Source: Clostridiales bacterium
Lineage (GTDB): Bacteria; Bacillota; Clostridia; Caldicoprobacterales; DTU083
NCBI GenBank assembly: GCA_012838915.1
Contig: DUOI01000110.1
Location: 1 to 37,362, forward strand
DNA length: 37,362 bases
Direction: 5' to 3'
Below the pieces are notes generated by a model. That model ran no database searches and had not been told where the DNA came from. It saw nothing but the letters and a program-made list of their open reading frames with translations. Shown piece by piece: positions 8,575-16,907 of the stretch; position 1 is the first letter of the stretch, and every line of letters starts with the position of its first letter. Made by a program: the position numbers and the translations under genes.

Positions 8575-10746
8575 ATGCAGTCAAATAAAGTCATATCTGG
8601 GGTAATTGAGCGAATTACCTTTGTAAATCATGAAAACGGGTATACGGTAGCCAAGCTGAAAAGCAGAGGCTATTTTGACCTCATCACCATTGTCGGCAAT
8701 TTACCCTCCGTTAATGTAGGTGCGATTGTAACTTTAAAAGGCGAATGGAAGGTAGATTCCAAGTACGGCCGACAATTTATTGTTTCCTCCTATGAAGAAA
8801 AGCTGCCTGCAACCATTGCAGGAATTGAAAAATACCTGGGCAGCGGCCTTATAAAGGGAATCGGCCCGGTTAATGCAAGGCGTATTGTAAAGGCATTCAA
8901 GGAAGACACTTTAAGAATAATAGAAGAGGAAACCGAACGGCTTCTTGAGGTGGAGGGAATCGGCCCCAAACGCATTGAGATGATAAAGGCAGCCTGGGAA
9001 GAGCAGAAGGAAGTTAAGAATATCATGATTTTTCTTCAATCCCACGGTGTTTCCACCTCCTACGGTGTGAAAATTTACAAGACATATGGAAATGACAGCA
9101 TCAAAATTGTACAGGAAAACCCCTATAAATTGGCGGATGATATTTGGGGAATTGGATTTAGAACAGCAGATCGAATTGCACAAAGTCTAGGCTTCGATAC
9201 CAAATCCTATGAAAGAATCCGATCCGGAATTATGTATGTGCTCAATCAATTATCCAATGAGGGTCATTGTTTTGCATATCGGGATCAATTAATAGAAGAA
9301 GCTGATAGACTCCTGGAGGTAGAATCAGGGCCGGTGGAATCAGCCATCGAGAAAATGCTGGAAGAAGGCTCATTGATTAAGGATCAGGAGGATGCCCTGT
9401 ACCTGCCTGTTTTCTATCATAGTGAAGTGGGGGTTGCCGGAAGGATAAAGAAGATTTTGGAAACCGACTCCGTTTTTATACATAATGATGCAGGCAAATT
9501 ACTTTCATCCATAGAAGCGAAAAACAAGGTAAAGTATGAAGCAATGCAGCGGGAGGCCATTCAAAAGGCCGGTTCCTCTAAATTTACAATTCTGACCGGA
9601 GGCCCTGGCACAGGCAAGACTTTTACTACTTTGGGCATGATTTCCCTCTATAAAATGCTGGGGGCAAAAATTTTGCTGGCTGCACCCACCGGCAGGGCAG
9701 CCAAGCGCATGTCAGAAGTAACAGGTATGGAGGCAAAGACCATTCATCGGCTGCTGGAGTATAAACCGGCAAAGGGATATACGGTAAATGAGGACAATCC
9801 CCTAAAGTGTGATGTATTGATTTTAGATGAGGTTTCCATGGTGGACTTGATTCTCATGTATAATCTGCTTAAGGCTGTACCCGATGAGGCAATTGTGATT
9901 TTGGTAGGAGATATAGACCAGCTGCCATCGGTAGGTGCCGGCAATGTACTCAGGGATATCATTGATTCAGAAGCGGTGGAGGTAGTCAGGCTTACAACCA
10001 TTTTCCGTCAAGCCCGGGGTAGTATGATAATAACCAATGCCCACAGAGTGAATCAGGGCAGGTCACTTCTGTATACCGGACATAGAAACAGGGATTTTTT
10101 CTTCCTGGAAGAGCAGGATCCGGACAGGGCAGCCCAGCTAATAGTTTCACTTGTAACCCAAAGACTGCCCAATTATTACAAGGTCGATCCGGTACGGGAT
10201 ATCCAGGTGCTTTGCCCCATGCTGAAAGGCGCAACCGGAGCCCATAACATCAATGAATTACTGCAGGAAAAGCTGGCGTCCAAAGCTTGTTCTATAAAAT
10301 ATGGAGGCACCACATATTATATAGGCGATAAGGTAATGCAAATCAAAAACAATTATGATAAAAATGTATTTAACGGTGATATCGGGTTTATTGAAGCCAT
10401 AGACCGGGAGGATCGCACAATTACCATATCCTTTGATGATAGAACAGTGAAATACGATCATACGGAATTGGATGAAATTATTCTGGCTTATGCATCCACA
10501 GTGCACAAAAGCCAGGGCAGCGAGTACCCTATTGTAGTTGCACCACTATCTACCCAGCACTATATCATGCTTCAAAGAAATCTGATCTATACCTGTATTA
10601 CAAGGGCGAAAAGGATATTTGTGCTGGTCGGAACAAAACAGGCAGCTGCCATGGCTATCCGAAACAACAAGATTGCAAAAAGGAATACCATGCTGGCAGA
10701 ACGTATCAGAAACTTAGAACTCCCGTCCATTGTAGAACTTAATTGA
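8575..10746 (+). CDS. recD2: RecD2-type (SF1B) ATP-dependent 5'-3' DNA helicase
   Basis: A 723-residue RecD2/YrrC-like helicase. In order: an N-terminal OB-like domain (VISGVIERITFVNHENGYTV), helix-hairpin-helix repeats at about residues 85-190 (GLIKGIGPVNARRIV, LLEVEGIGPKRIEMI), Walker A GGPGTGKT (342-349), Walker B with DE at 418-419, and the UvrD_C2 segment STVHKSQG (641-648). RecD2 acts outside RecBCD in replication-fork and repair processes. I prefer the ATG at 8575, with AGGTG at 8563-8567; a TTG at 8554 would add seven residues. The 3' end overlaps the convergent permease gene by 33 bases. Confidence 0.94.
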   Translation: MQSNKVISGVIERITFVNHENGYTVAKLKSRGYFDLITIVGNLPSVNVGAIVTLKGEWKVDSKYGRQFIVSSYEEKLPATIAGIEKYLGSGLIKGIGPVNARRIVKAFKEDTLRIIEEETERLLEVEGIGPKRIEMIKAAWEEQKEVKNIMIFLQSHGVSTSYGVKIYKTYGNDSIKIVQENPYKLADDIWGIGFRTADRIAQSLGFDTKSYERIRSGIMYVLNQLSNEGHCFAYRDQLIEEADRLLEVESGPVESAIEKMLEEGSLIKDQEDALYLPVFYHSEVGVAGRIKKILETDSVFIHNDAGKLLSSIEAKNKVKYEAMQREAIQKAGSSKFTILTGGPGTGKTFTTLGMISLYKMLGAKILLAAPTGRAAKRMSEVTGMEAKTIHRLLEYKPAKGYTVNEDNPLKCDVLILDEVSMVDLILMYNLLKAVPDEAIVILVGDIDQLPSVGAGNVLRDIIDSEAVEVVRLTTIFRQARGSMIITNAHRVNQGRSLLYTGHRNRDFFFLEEQDPDRAAQLIVSLVTQRLPNYYKVDPVRDIQVLCPMLKGATGAHNINELLQEKLASKACSIKYGGTTYYIGDKVMQIKNNYDKNVFNGDIGFIEAIDREDRTITISFDDRTVKYDHTELDEIILAYASTVHKSQGSEYPIVVAPLSTQHYIMLQRNLIYTCITRAKRIFVLVGTKQAAAMAIRNNKIAKRNTMLAERIRNLELPSIVELN

Positions 10747-11373
10747 CAGGATGCAGGAGCCCAGCGTAAATATCAAAGTTCCTCCGGTTAATATGAGGAA
10801 AAACTGAACTTTATTCATACCACTGAGAAGGCCGGTTACTGTATTAAGCATTGCACCGGTTCCATTGATGTTCATTACTCCAAAGAGAGCCATAAGGCCA
10901 AAGAAAAAAACAAAATACAATATGAAGCTGATGATTCTGGACTTAACATAGCCTGCTTTGAAGTAAACAGGATAGTATATGCTGTTCATTACCATAATGC
11001 CGGTAAAGGCCAGGGCCATGTTTTCCGGGGTAATGGGGGAAATTTTGACGGATATGGGTATTAGGTTGATAACCAGGGAGAATGCCATGTACCCGAGGAC
11101 AGCTAATAAGCCATAGGCGATGACGGACAAGTACTTTGATATAACTATTTCCCTGCGGCTCAGGGGCAAACTGTTCATTATTATATCCGCGCCGGCCTTG
11201 TCCTCATGGCTGCCGGCTGTTACAACCAATTGATAGGTAACGGCTATGATTATTCCAATAAAAGCACCGGCACCAATGCTTTGAAAGGCAATAGACAGTA
11301 TGAGGATATACAACCCCACAAATCCAAGGGTTTTCTTCTGTATAAGAATATCCTTCAGAATCAGGTTAAGCAT
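10714..11373 (-). CDS. ABC-2 family transporter permease, YtrC/D-like
   Basis: A hydrophobic protein of about 220 residues with six predicted membrane segments, lying directly behind its ATPase. Two starts are possible: ATG ending at 11379, and ATG ending at 11373 which has GGAG at the better distance. The latter gives MLNLILKDILIQKKTLGFVG. EDKAGADIIMNSLPLSRREIV is the coupling-helix region typical of small ABC-2 permeases controlled by YtrA-type regulators. The gene overlaps the end of the ATPase gene. Substrate unknown; relatives respond to cell-envelope stress. Its 3' end runs 33 bases into recD2 on the other strand. Confidence 0.85.
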   Translation of the reverse strand: MLNLILKDILIQKKTLGFVGLYILILSIAFQSIGAGAFIGIIIAVTYQLVVTAGSHEDKAGADIIMNSLPLSRREIVISKYLSVIAYGLLAVLGYMAFSLVINLIPISVKISPITPENMALAFTGIMVMNSIYYPVYFKAGYVKSRIISFILYFVFFFGLMALFGVMNINGTGAMLNTVTGLLSGMNKVQFFLILTGGTLIFTLGSCILSIKFYNGREF

Positions 11374-12235
11374 TTCCATTCTCCTTCCTTGTATAAAACA
11401 GCATTATATCCTCCAGGACAGGCTTTTCCGCTACCGCCCCTGCTTTTACAAAAGCATTTGCCGCTTCCCTGTCCTTAGTCAGAGCCTCAAAGCCATATTT
11501 GCTTTTTCTGATGCCAATGAGGCTGCTTCTCAAGTTTGTATCCAGAAGGCACAAGGGGCCCTTTATGATCGAATGTTCCTCTACCAATTCATCCTTGCTT
11601 TTGTTAAAAAGTATTTCTCCTTGGTATATCATGATTATATAATCGGCAATCCGGTCCAGATCGGATGTTATATGGGTGGAAAAAAACACGCCCTTGTTCT
11701 CATCCTGAATTACATTGTACAGGATGTCCAGGATCTCGCTCCTCACTACAGGGTCCAACCCGGAGGTGGGCTCATCCATGATCAGCAGATCCGCATGATG
11801 GGAAAGCGCAATGGCCAGTGAGAATTTTACCTTCATGCCCCGGGATAATTCTTTTATTTTCCTGTTGAGAGGCAGCCCAAACTCCTTAATATAACTCTTA
11901 AACTGCTTCTCATCCCACTTAATGTATCTGGATGCAATGATTCGCTTCATTTCCTCTACTGTCAGCTCTTCATAAAAATGATTTTCATCATATACAAATC
12001 CAATCCGGTTTTTAATTTCCTTTTCATGCCTGATATGGTCCAGGCCGAATACAGTAATCTCACCGCTGTCCTTTTTCAAGAGATTCATGATTAACTTTAT
12101 GGTGGTGGTTTTACCGGAGCCATTGGGTCCGATAAAACCCGTTATGAAGCCCTTGGGTAGTGCAAAGCTTATATTGTTTAATGTAAAATCCGGAAAGGTC
12201 TTGTTCAGATTTCTAACCTCTAATATATTTTCCAT
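11366..12235 (-). CDS. ABC transporter ATP-binding protein, YtrB-like
   Basis: A 289-residue ATPase with Walker A GPNGSGKTT (36-44), signature LSRGM (130-134), Walker B LLIMDE (150-155) and H-loop His188 (FFSTHIT). It starts two bases after the GntR stop, with the AGGAGG site overlapping the end of that gene, so regulator and ATPase are translationally coupled. The order GntR, ATPase, ABC-2 permease is the YtrA-type arrangement, in which the regulator shuts off the transporter until an envelope-active signal appears. Confidence 0.93.
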   Translation of the reverse strand: MENILEVRNLNKTFPDFTLNNISFALPKGFITGFIGPNGSGKTTTIKLIMNLLKKDSGEITVFGLDHIRHEKEIKNRIGFVYDENHFYEELTVEEMKRIIASRYIKWDEKQFKSYIKEFGLPLNRKIKELSRGMKVKFSLAIALSHHADLLIMDEPTSGLDPVVRSEILDILYNVIQDENKGVFFSTHITSDLDRIADYIIMIYQGEILFNKSKDELVEEHSIIKGPLCLLDTNLRSSLIGIRKSKYGFEALTKDREAANAFVKAGAVAEKPVLEDIMLFYTRKENGNA

Positions 12236-12237
12236 CT

Positions 12238-12612
12238 TTAGGCCTCCTCATAGAAAAATTTCAGCATTTCTTCCAGTTCGTTTAGGGTCAGTTCTGCTGA
12301 CTTGGCTGCAATAACCGCCTCAGACAGCTTTTCCTCCACGATTTTGATGCGGCTTTCCCGCAGCAATTCCTTATTTTGAGCAGCGATATAGGAACCTTTC
12401 CCTGCAATGGTTACGATAAAGCCTTCCTTTTCCAGTTCGTCATAGGCACGTTTTGTAGTAATAACACTGATATGGAGCTCTTTTGCAAGGCTTCGAATGG
12501 AGGGCAGGGATTCAGATTCTTCCAGCAGGCCTTTCATGATATGATCTTTTATCTGCTCCGCTATCTGCCGGTAAATAGGTTTATTGTCGGAATTGGATAT
12601 AATGATGTTCAA
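12238..12612 (-). CDS. GntR-family transcriptional repressor, YtrA subfamily
   Basis: A short 124-residue GntR regulator: a winged helix at about residues 10-75 (PIYRQIAEQIKDHIMKG, LPSIRSLAKELHISVITTKRA, LEKEGFIVTIAGKGSYIAAQ) and only a short helical tail for dimerisation, which is the YtrA subfamily layout. The start is TTG at 12612, with GGAGGG 9 nt upstream. It heads the operon with the ATPase and permease. A palindrome at 12636-12657 covers the -10 of its promoter, so autorepression is likely. The inducer is unknown. Confidence 0.92.
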   Translation of the reverse strand: MNIIISNSDNKPIYRQIAEQIKDHIMKGLLEESESLPSIRSLAKELHISVITTKRAYDELEKEGFIVTIAGKGSYIAAQNKELLRESRIKIVEEKLSEAVIAAKSAELTLNELEEMLKFFYEEA

Positions 12613-12635
12613 TAGCCGGATCCCTCCATTTCGAT

Positions 12636-12657
12636 TATACTGTTAATATACAGTATA
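12636..12657 (-). promoter_or_regulatory. Candidate YtrA-type operator
   Basis: An inverted repeat with 8-bp perfect arms (TATACTGT 12636-12643, ACAGTATA 12650-12657) and a 6-bp spacer fully overlaps the -10 hexamer of the GntR/ABC promoter. A third ATACAG copy follows immediately. This is the geometry expected for an autorepressor site. Confidence 0.65.
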
Positions 12658-12680
12658 TACAGTTGAAGCGGTGTTGTCAA
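12652..12680 (-). promoter_or_regulatory. Consensus sigma-A promoter of the GntR/ABC operon
   Basis: Read on the minus strand: TTGACA (12675-12680), a 17-bp spacer, TATACT (12652-12657). Confidence 0.85.
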
Positions 12681-12767
12681 GACATTTTTTTGCAGGTCAG
12701 GTTTTTTCTCCGATGTCATGTTGAAAGCAGGCTGTTTATTTACTTCTGGCAAGGTTATCCTTTTAGG

Positions 12768-12776
12768 TGGTATAAT
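12768..12776 (+). promoter_or_regulatory. Extended -10 promoter of the FGGY kinase/threonine aldolase pair
   Basis: TGGTATAAT lies 57 bases before the kinase start. The -35 region (TGGCAA, 12747-12752) is weak, in keeping with an extended -10. Confidence 0.5.
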
Positions 12777-12832
12777 GATAGGGACGGGTATTAATTATAA
12801 TGGAAAATTACTGTTCAGAGAGGACATAAAAG

Positions 12833-14383
12833 ATGGATAGGGCTCTTATCTTAACCTATGATATCGGTACTACGGGCAACAAATGCGCGGTTTTTAACAG
12901 TCTGGGCCAGGAAGTGATGTCGACTATTGTGTCTTATGAAACCATTTTTCCAAAGCCCGGCTGGTCGGAGCAAAATCCCCATGACTTCCGGCAAAGCGTA
13001 ATAACCGGTACAAGGCGGTTAATCGAAGAACATGGGCTGAATCCTAAGGATGTTGCGGTGATAGGTATTTCCGGTCATATGAATGGATGTATTCCATTGG
13101 ATGAAGATGGAAAGGTATTATACAACAACATAATTCATTCGGACAGCAGGACGGAAGTTCAATGTAATTATATCCGGGAACGTATTGATGATGATTCCTT
13201 TTACAAAATTACCGGCAACCGGTTGGATCCCCATTACACCCTGCCAAAGGTATTATGGTTGAAGCAGCATCATCCCGAAATTTATAAAAAGACCAGGTAC
13301 TTTATCAACTCCAAAGATTATATTTCATATTGCTTAACAGGAAGAATGGGGATTACGGATTATTCCGATGCTTCCCTGACCTGTATGCTGGATTTGCATA
13401 GAAAGGACTGGTCCCACGAACTTCTTAACTCCTTGGATATAGACCGAAATAAGCTGCCTGAGTTGCATTGCTCCTATGAAATAGCAGGGGGCCTGTCCGG
13501 GGAAGCAGCAAACTTGCTTGGCCTGGCGGAAGGAACGCCGGTAACCGTGGGCGGAGGAGACGGCGCTTGTGCTACCAGGGGCTCAGGGGTTAAGACATTG
13601 GGAGATGCCTATAATAATTTTGGAAGCAGTGCCTGGATTGCTACATTAAACGACTCGCCTGTTATTGATAAAGCCGCAAGAATATTCAACTTCTTTGACC
13701 TGAACGGAAAAGACATGGTTGTTTGTGGTACTGTCCAAAGTGCTGCAGCCTCCTATAACTGGGCAGTGGACATTCTGGATAAGGGAGTTGAAGATACTTC
13801 AGATTATGGAAAGGATTTGGGCCAGGGCATTTACGATAAAATGGAATCCATGGCACGTTTGTCTTCTATTGGTGCCAATGGCATGTTCTTTCTTCCATAT
13901 CTGATGGGAGAGCGTACACCATTATGGGATCCCAATACCAGAGGAGCATTTATCGGATTTACCTTGTCTCACAATAAAAACGATATGATTCGTTCTGTTT
14001 ATGAGGGGATTGCATATGCATTGAGAACAGTATTGGATGTATATAAGGAAAACCGGCTGTACTTTGATGAAATGATCTTGATAGGCGGCGGCGCCAAAAG
14101 CAGATTGTGGAATGAAATGTTGAGCCATATCTTCAACATGCCTGTTAAAGTGCATTCTTCTCCTGAGGTGGCTACTTCTTTGGGAGCTGCCATTGCAGCA
14201 GGAATAGGCGTAGGCATTTTCAAGGATTTTGCTACAGCCGTTGATCCGGTTTTTGAAAGACAATATCCACCTGACCCTGCTCAGCATGAAGAGTATGAAA
14301 GATACTATGATATTTATCGATCCATTTATCCGAACATAAAACCGGTATATAATAAAATTGCTGAATTACAGCCAAGGCAATAA
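12833..14383 (+). CDS. FGGY-family carbohydrate kinase (xylulokinase-like)
   Basis: A 516-residue cytoplasmic sugar kinase that phosphorylates a ketose or polyol with ATP. LTYDIGTTGNKCAVFN near the N-terminus is the FGGY phosphate-1 region; NSKDYISYCLTG and ITDYSDAS at about residues 160-185 are typical of the xylulokinase branch; ILIGGGAKSRLWNEM at about 415-430 is the C-terminal FGGY signature. The length is usual for the family. GAGAGGA precedes the ATG. It is followed after 20 bases by a threonine aldolase gene, an unusual partner, so the true substrate may not be xylulose. L-fuculose, L-rhamnulose or another ketose remain possible. Confidence 0.88.
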   Translation: MDRALILTYDIGTTGNKCAVFNSLGQEVMSTIVSYETIFPKPGWSEQNPHDFRQSVITGTRRLIEEHGLNPKDVAVIGISGHMNGCIPLDEDGKVLYNNIIHSDSRTEVQCNYIRERIDDDSFYKITGNRLDPHYTLPKVLWLKQHHPEIYKKTRYFINSKDYISYCLTGRMGITDYSDASLTCMLDLHRKDWSHELLNSLDIDRNKLPELHCSYEIAGGLSGEAANLLGLAEGTPVTVGGGDGACATRGSGVKTLGDAYNNFGSSAWIATLNDSPVIDKAARIFNFFDLNGKDMVVCGTVQSAAASYNWAVDILDKGVEDTSDYGKDLGQGIYDKMESMARLSSIGANGMFFLPYLMGERTPLWDPNTRGAFIGFTLSHNKNDMIRSVYEGIAYALRTVLDVYKENRLYFDEMILIGGGAKSRLWNEMLSHIFNMPVKVHSSPEVATSLGAAIAAGIGVGIFKDFATAVDPVFERQYPPDPAQHEEYERYYDIYRSIYPNIKPVYNKIAELQPRQ

Positions 14384-14403
14384 AAGTTAAAGGAGCGGGC
14401 TAA

Positions 14404-15447
14404 ATGAAAAGATACAAAAGAAGCTTTGCCAGTGATAACAACAGCATAGTTCATCCTAAGATAATGGAAGCTTTAAATAATGTCAATAACAGCCACGTAT
14501 TATCCTATGGTGACGACCCCTATACGGAATCTGCCCGAAAGCGATTCAAGGAAGTTTTCGGGCAGGGGTGTGAGGTGTACTTTGTATTCAACGGCACCGG
14601 TGCCAATGTGACAGGCCTGGCCGCTATGGCAAGGCCTCATCAAGCTGTTATATGCACGGAAAATGCTCATATAAATGTAGATGAGTGCGGAGCTGTGGAA
14701 CGATTTGCAGGATGCAGGCTGTGGCCTCTGCCATCAAAGGACGGCAAGCTTAAACCGGAACAGATTCAGCCTGTCTTGAATGTTTTGGGAAATCAACATC
14801 ATTCCCAGCCCGGCGTTGTTTCCGTTTCTCAATGTACTGAATTGGGGACTGTGTATTCAATAGAAGAGCTGAAGAATCTGGCAGCCTACGCCCATTCAAA
14901 CAATCTGCTGGTTCATGTGGACGGAGCCAGAATTGCCAATGCTGCTGCCTTTCTTGGTGTTTCACTTAAAGGGGTTACAGCTGATACAGGAATTGATGTT
15001 TTGTCCTTTGGCGGTACCAAAAATGGTTTGATGTTTGGAGAAGCGGTTGTATTCTTTAACAGACAATTGGCGGAGAATTATAAATATATTCGTAAACAGG
15101 GCACCCAATTAGCCTCAAAAATGCGCTATATTGCAGTGCAATTTGATGCTTTGCTGTCCGATGAGCTTTGGTTGAATAATGCAAAGAAGGCTAATGCCAT
15201 GGCAGCTTTACTGGCCGGGGAAGCGGAAAAGATTCCGGGACTCAAAATCACTCAGCCGGTGCAATCCAACGGCGTATTTGTATCCATGCCCAGGGCGGCG
15301 GCTGAACGGTTGCAGCAGCAGTATTTCTTCTATCCGTGGAATGAAGAAAAAGGAGAATACCGATGGATGACCTCCTTTGACACGGAAGAGCAGGATGTCA
15401 TGGAGTTTACAGCAGCGATTAAGGCTGCAATGCATGGTCAACATTAA
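14404..15447 (+). CDS. Low-specificity L-threonine aldolase-type PLP enzyme
   Basis: A 347-residue fold-type I PLP enzyme of the threonine aldolase/beta-eliminating lyase family, which cleaves L-threonine or other beta-hydroxy amino acids to glycine and an aldehyde. FVFNGTGANVTGLAAM (about 56-71) binds the cofactor phosphate, VHVDGARIANAAA holds the Asp that pairs with the pyridine nitrogen, and Lys206 in FGGTKNG is the Schiff-base lysine. AAAGGAG lies upstream of the ATG, 20 bases after the kinase stop, so they share an operon. The aldehyde product could link it to the neighbouring sugar genes, but that is inference. Its last codons form the first unit of a 16-bp tandem repeat. Confidence 0.9.
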   Translation: MKRYKRSFASDNNSIVHPKIMEALNNVNNSHVLSYGDDPYTESARKRFKEVFGQGCEVYFVFNGTGANVTGLAAMARPHQAVICTENAHINVDECGAVERFAGCRLWPLPSKDGKLKPEQIQPVLNVLGNQHHSQPGVVSVSQCTELGTVYSIEELKNLAAYAHSNNLLVHVDGARIANAAAFLGVSLKGVTADTGIDVLSFGGTKNGLMFGEAVVFFNRQLAENYKYIRKQGTQLASKMRYIAVQFDALLSDELWLNNAKKANAMAALLAGEAEKIPGLKITQPVQSNGVFVSMPRAAAERLQQQYFFYPWNEEKGEYRWMTSFDTEEQDVMEFTAAIKAAMHGQH

Positions 15448-15498
15448 ATATGGTCAACATTAAATATGGTCAATATTAAATATGGTCAATATTAAATA
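15435..15498. repeat. Four tandem copies of a 16-bp unit at the end of the threonine aldolase gene
   Basis: The unit TGGTCAACATTAAATA occurs at 15435-15450 and 15451-15466. Two more copies with one C-to-T change are at 15467-15482 and 15483-15498. The first copy contains the last codons (Gly-Gln-His) and the TAA stop of the aldolase; the rest are noncoding. Confidence 0.97.
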
Positions 15499-15525
15499 AG
15501 AAAAAACATGAATCAGGGGAAAACA

Positions 15526-15560
15526 AGAGACGTTTGCAATCCGGAGCAAACGTCTCTTTC
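15526..15560. terminator. Bidirectional terminator between threonine aldolase and fba
   Basis: A perfect 12-bp stem (AGAGACGTTTGC 15526-15537, GCAAACGTCTCT 15546-15557) with an 8-nt loop. T-rich DNA follows on the plus strand (TTTCTTCTTT) and a shorter T-rich stretch on the minus strand. It sits between two convergent genes and can serve both. Confidence 0.88.
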
Positions 15561-15583
15561 TTCTTTAGTAAGTTCAGGCTTGA

Positions 15584-16513
15584 TTAGATTTTGTTATTGC
15601 AGCCCAATACACTTACAATCTTATGACGAACTAACTTTTTAATAGCTTCCCTTGCAGGTCTGAGATATTGCCTGGGATCAAAATCTCCGGGGTTTTCTGC
15701 AAAATGTTTACGAATACTGGCTGTCATGGCAAGCCGCAGGTCGGAGTCAATATTAATTTTGCAGACTGCCATGGAAGCTGCTTTTCTCAGCATATCCTCG
15801 GGAACACCTTGTGCACCGGGCATATCCCCGCCATATTTATTTATAATTTCAACGAATTCAGGAACAACTGAGGAAGCACCGTGCAACACGATGGGGAATC
15901 CAGGAAGGCGCTTTCCCACTTCTTCCAGGATATCGAAACGAAGTTTGGCTTCGCCTTTGAATTTATATGCACCATGGCTGGTGCCGATTGCTATTGCCAG
16001 GGAATCCACCCCTGTTCTTTCAACGAATTCCTGTACCTGATCAGGGTCGGTGTAGATGGCATCTTCTGCGCTGACATTTATGTCGTCTTCTATACCTGCC
16101 AGGCGGCCCAGTTCCCCTTCAACAACTACACCGTGGTCATGAGCATAGTCTACTACCTGTTTGGTAAGCCGGATATTCTCTTCGAAGGAATGTTTGGAAC
16201 CATCTATCATAACGGAGGTAAATCCGCCGTCAATACAGGATTTGCAGATTTCAAAGTCTTCTCCGTGGTCGAGATGGACGACTATGGGTAGATCAGTATC
16301 GATTAAAGCGGCTTCAATCAGCTTCATCAGATAGGTATGCTTGGCATATTTTCTGGCACCCGCAGATACCTGCAGAATCAAAGGGGCCTGTTCTTCTTTG
16401 GCTGCTTCAGTAATACCCTGGACAATTTCCATATTATTTACATTAAATGCACCAATAGCATAGCCGCCTTCATATGCCTTTTTAAACATTTCGGTAGAGG
16501 TAACAAGAGGCAT
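15584..16513 (-). CDS. fba: Class II fructose-1,6-bisphosphate aldolase
   Basis: A 309-residue zinc-dependent aldolase of glycolysis and gluconeogenesis (FBP to DHAP plus glyceraldehyde 3-phosphate). Catalytic Asp82 and zinc ligand His83 lie in VVHLDHGEDFE; His180 (GTSHG) and His211 (LHGASSV) match the other two zinc histidines; Glu132/Glu134 lie in VEGELG. The start is the ATG at 16513 (MPLVTSTEMF), with AAGGAG just upstream, rather than a longer frame back to 16567. It is close to FbaA/GatY-type enzymes, so tagatose-bisphosphate cannot be excluded, but the standalone promoter suits the housekeeping enzyme. Confidence 0.93.
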   Translation of the reverse strand: MPLVTSTEMFKKAYEGGYAIGAFNVNNMEIVQGITEAAKEEQAPLILQVSAGARKYAKHTYLMKLIEAALIDTDLPIVVHLDHGEDFEICKSCIDGGFTSVMIDGSKHSFEENIRLTKQVVDYAHDHGVVVEGELGRLAGIEDDINVSAEDAIYTDPDQVQEFVERTGVDSLAIAIGTSHGAYKFKGEAKLRFDILEEVGKRLPGFPIVLHGASSVVPEFVEIINKYGGDMPGAQGVPEDMLRKAASMAVCKINIDSDLRLAMTASIRKHFAENPGDFDPRQYLRPAREAIKKLVRHKIVSVLGCNNKI

Positions 16514-16571
16514 AGTCAAAATCACTCCTTTTATAGTATTAACATTAGTATGTTGAATTTTTATCATAATT

Positions 16572-16599
16572 ATTGTATCAGATAAAATCGAAAAAGCAA
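16572..16599 (-). promoter_or_regulatory. Promoter of fba
   Basis: On the minus strand: TTGCTT (16594-16599), a 16-bp spacer, and TACAAT (16572-16577) preceded by TGA, an extended -10. Confidence 0.6.
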
Positions 16600-16806
16600 G
16601 TTATATTTCCTATATTGCGTTTTGCTTCCAGATTTTAAGATCAATTAAAAAGCAGATTCCATCCCCATGATACTCCTTGCTTTTATTTGCAGTTACTCTA
16701 GAAATTGGAGATTACTTTTCCGGCGAGATGTGTTTCATACCATATAACATATAACACTTATCAAAAACCATTGGGCTAAAGGTATCTTTAGCTGATGTTA
16801 AGTGAA

Positions 16807-16838
16807 TTGTCAACCTCATTCGATTATTAGATTGACAT
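16807..16838 (+). promoter_or_regulatory. Candidate BirA (biotin) operator of bioY
   Basis: TTGTCAACC (16807-16815), a 14-bp spacer, GATTGACAT (16830-16838). The arms are near-perfect inverted repeats and match the known Firmicute BirA box pattern TTGTTAACC-N14-16-GGTTAACAA. The right arm overlaps the -35 of the bioY promoter, as expected for repression by biotinyl-AMP-loaded BirA. Confidence 0.75.
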
Positions 16839-16861
16839 TAATAATATCTGTGCTTTATAAT
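16832..16861 (+). promoter_or_regulatory. Promoter of bioY
   Basis: TTGACA (16832-16837), an 18-bp spacer, TATAAT (16856-16861): both hexamers are perfect consensus. Confidence 0.85.
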
Positions 16862-16907
16862 CAATCTGTTATTTCATATAGATAACCGTAACAAAGGGGA
16901 ATGTAAG

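Larger units (their letters stand above)
16514..16907. other. Divergent intergenic region fba/bioY
   Basis: These 394 bases hold the fba leader and promoter at the left and the BirA-type operator and bioY promoter at 16807-16861. The AT-rich middle (about 16610-16800) shows no gene or clear structure. Confidence 0.7.

Noticed and set aside
8294-8605. 103-residue plus-strand open frame between hsp20 and recD2
   Set aside because: It overlaps the hsp20 3' end, runs through its terminator and into recD2; no ribosome site.
11300-11821. 173-residue plus-strand open frame
   Set aside because: Antisense to the YtrB-like ATPase and permease; Cys/His/Tyr-rich shadow without a ribosome site.
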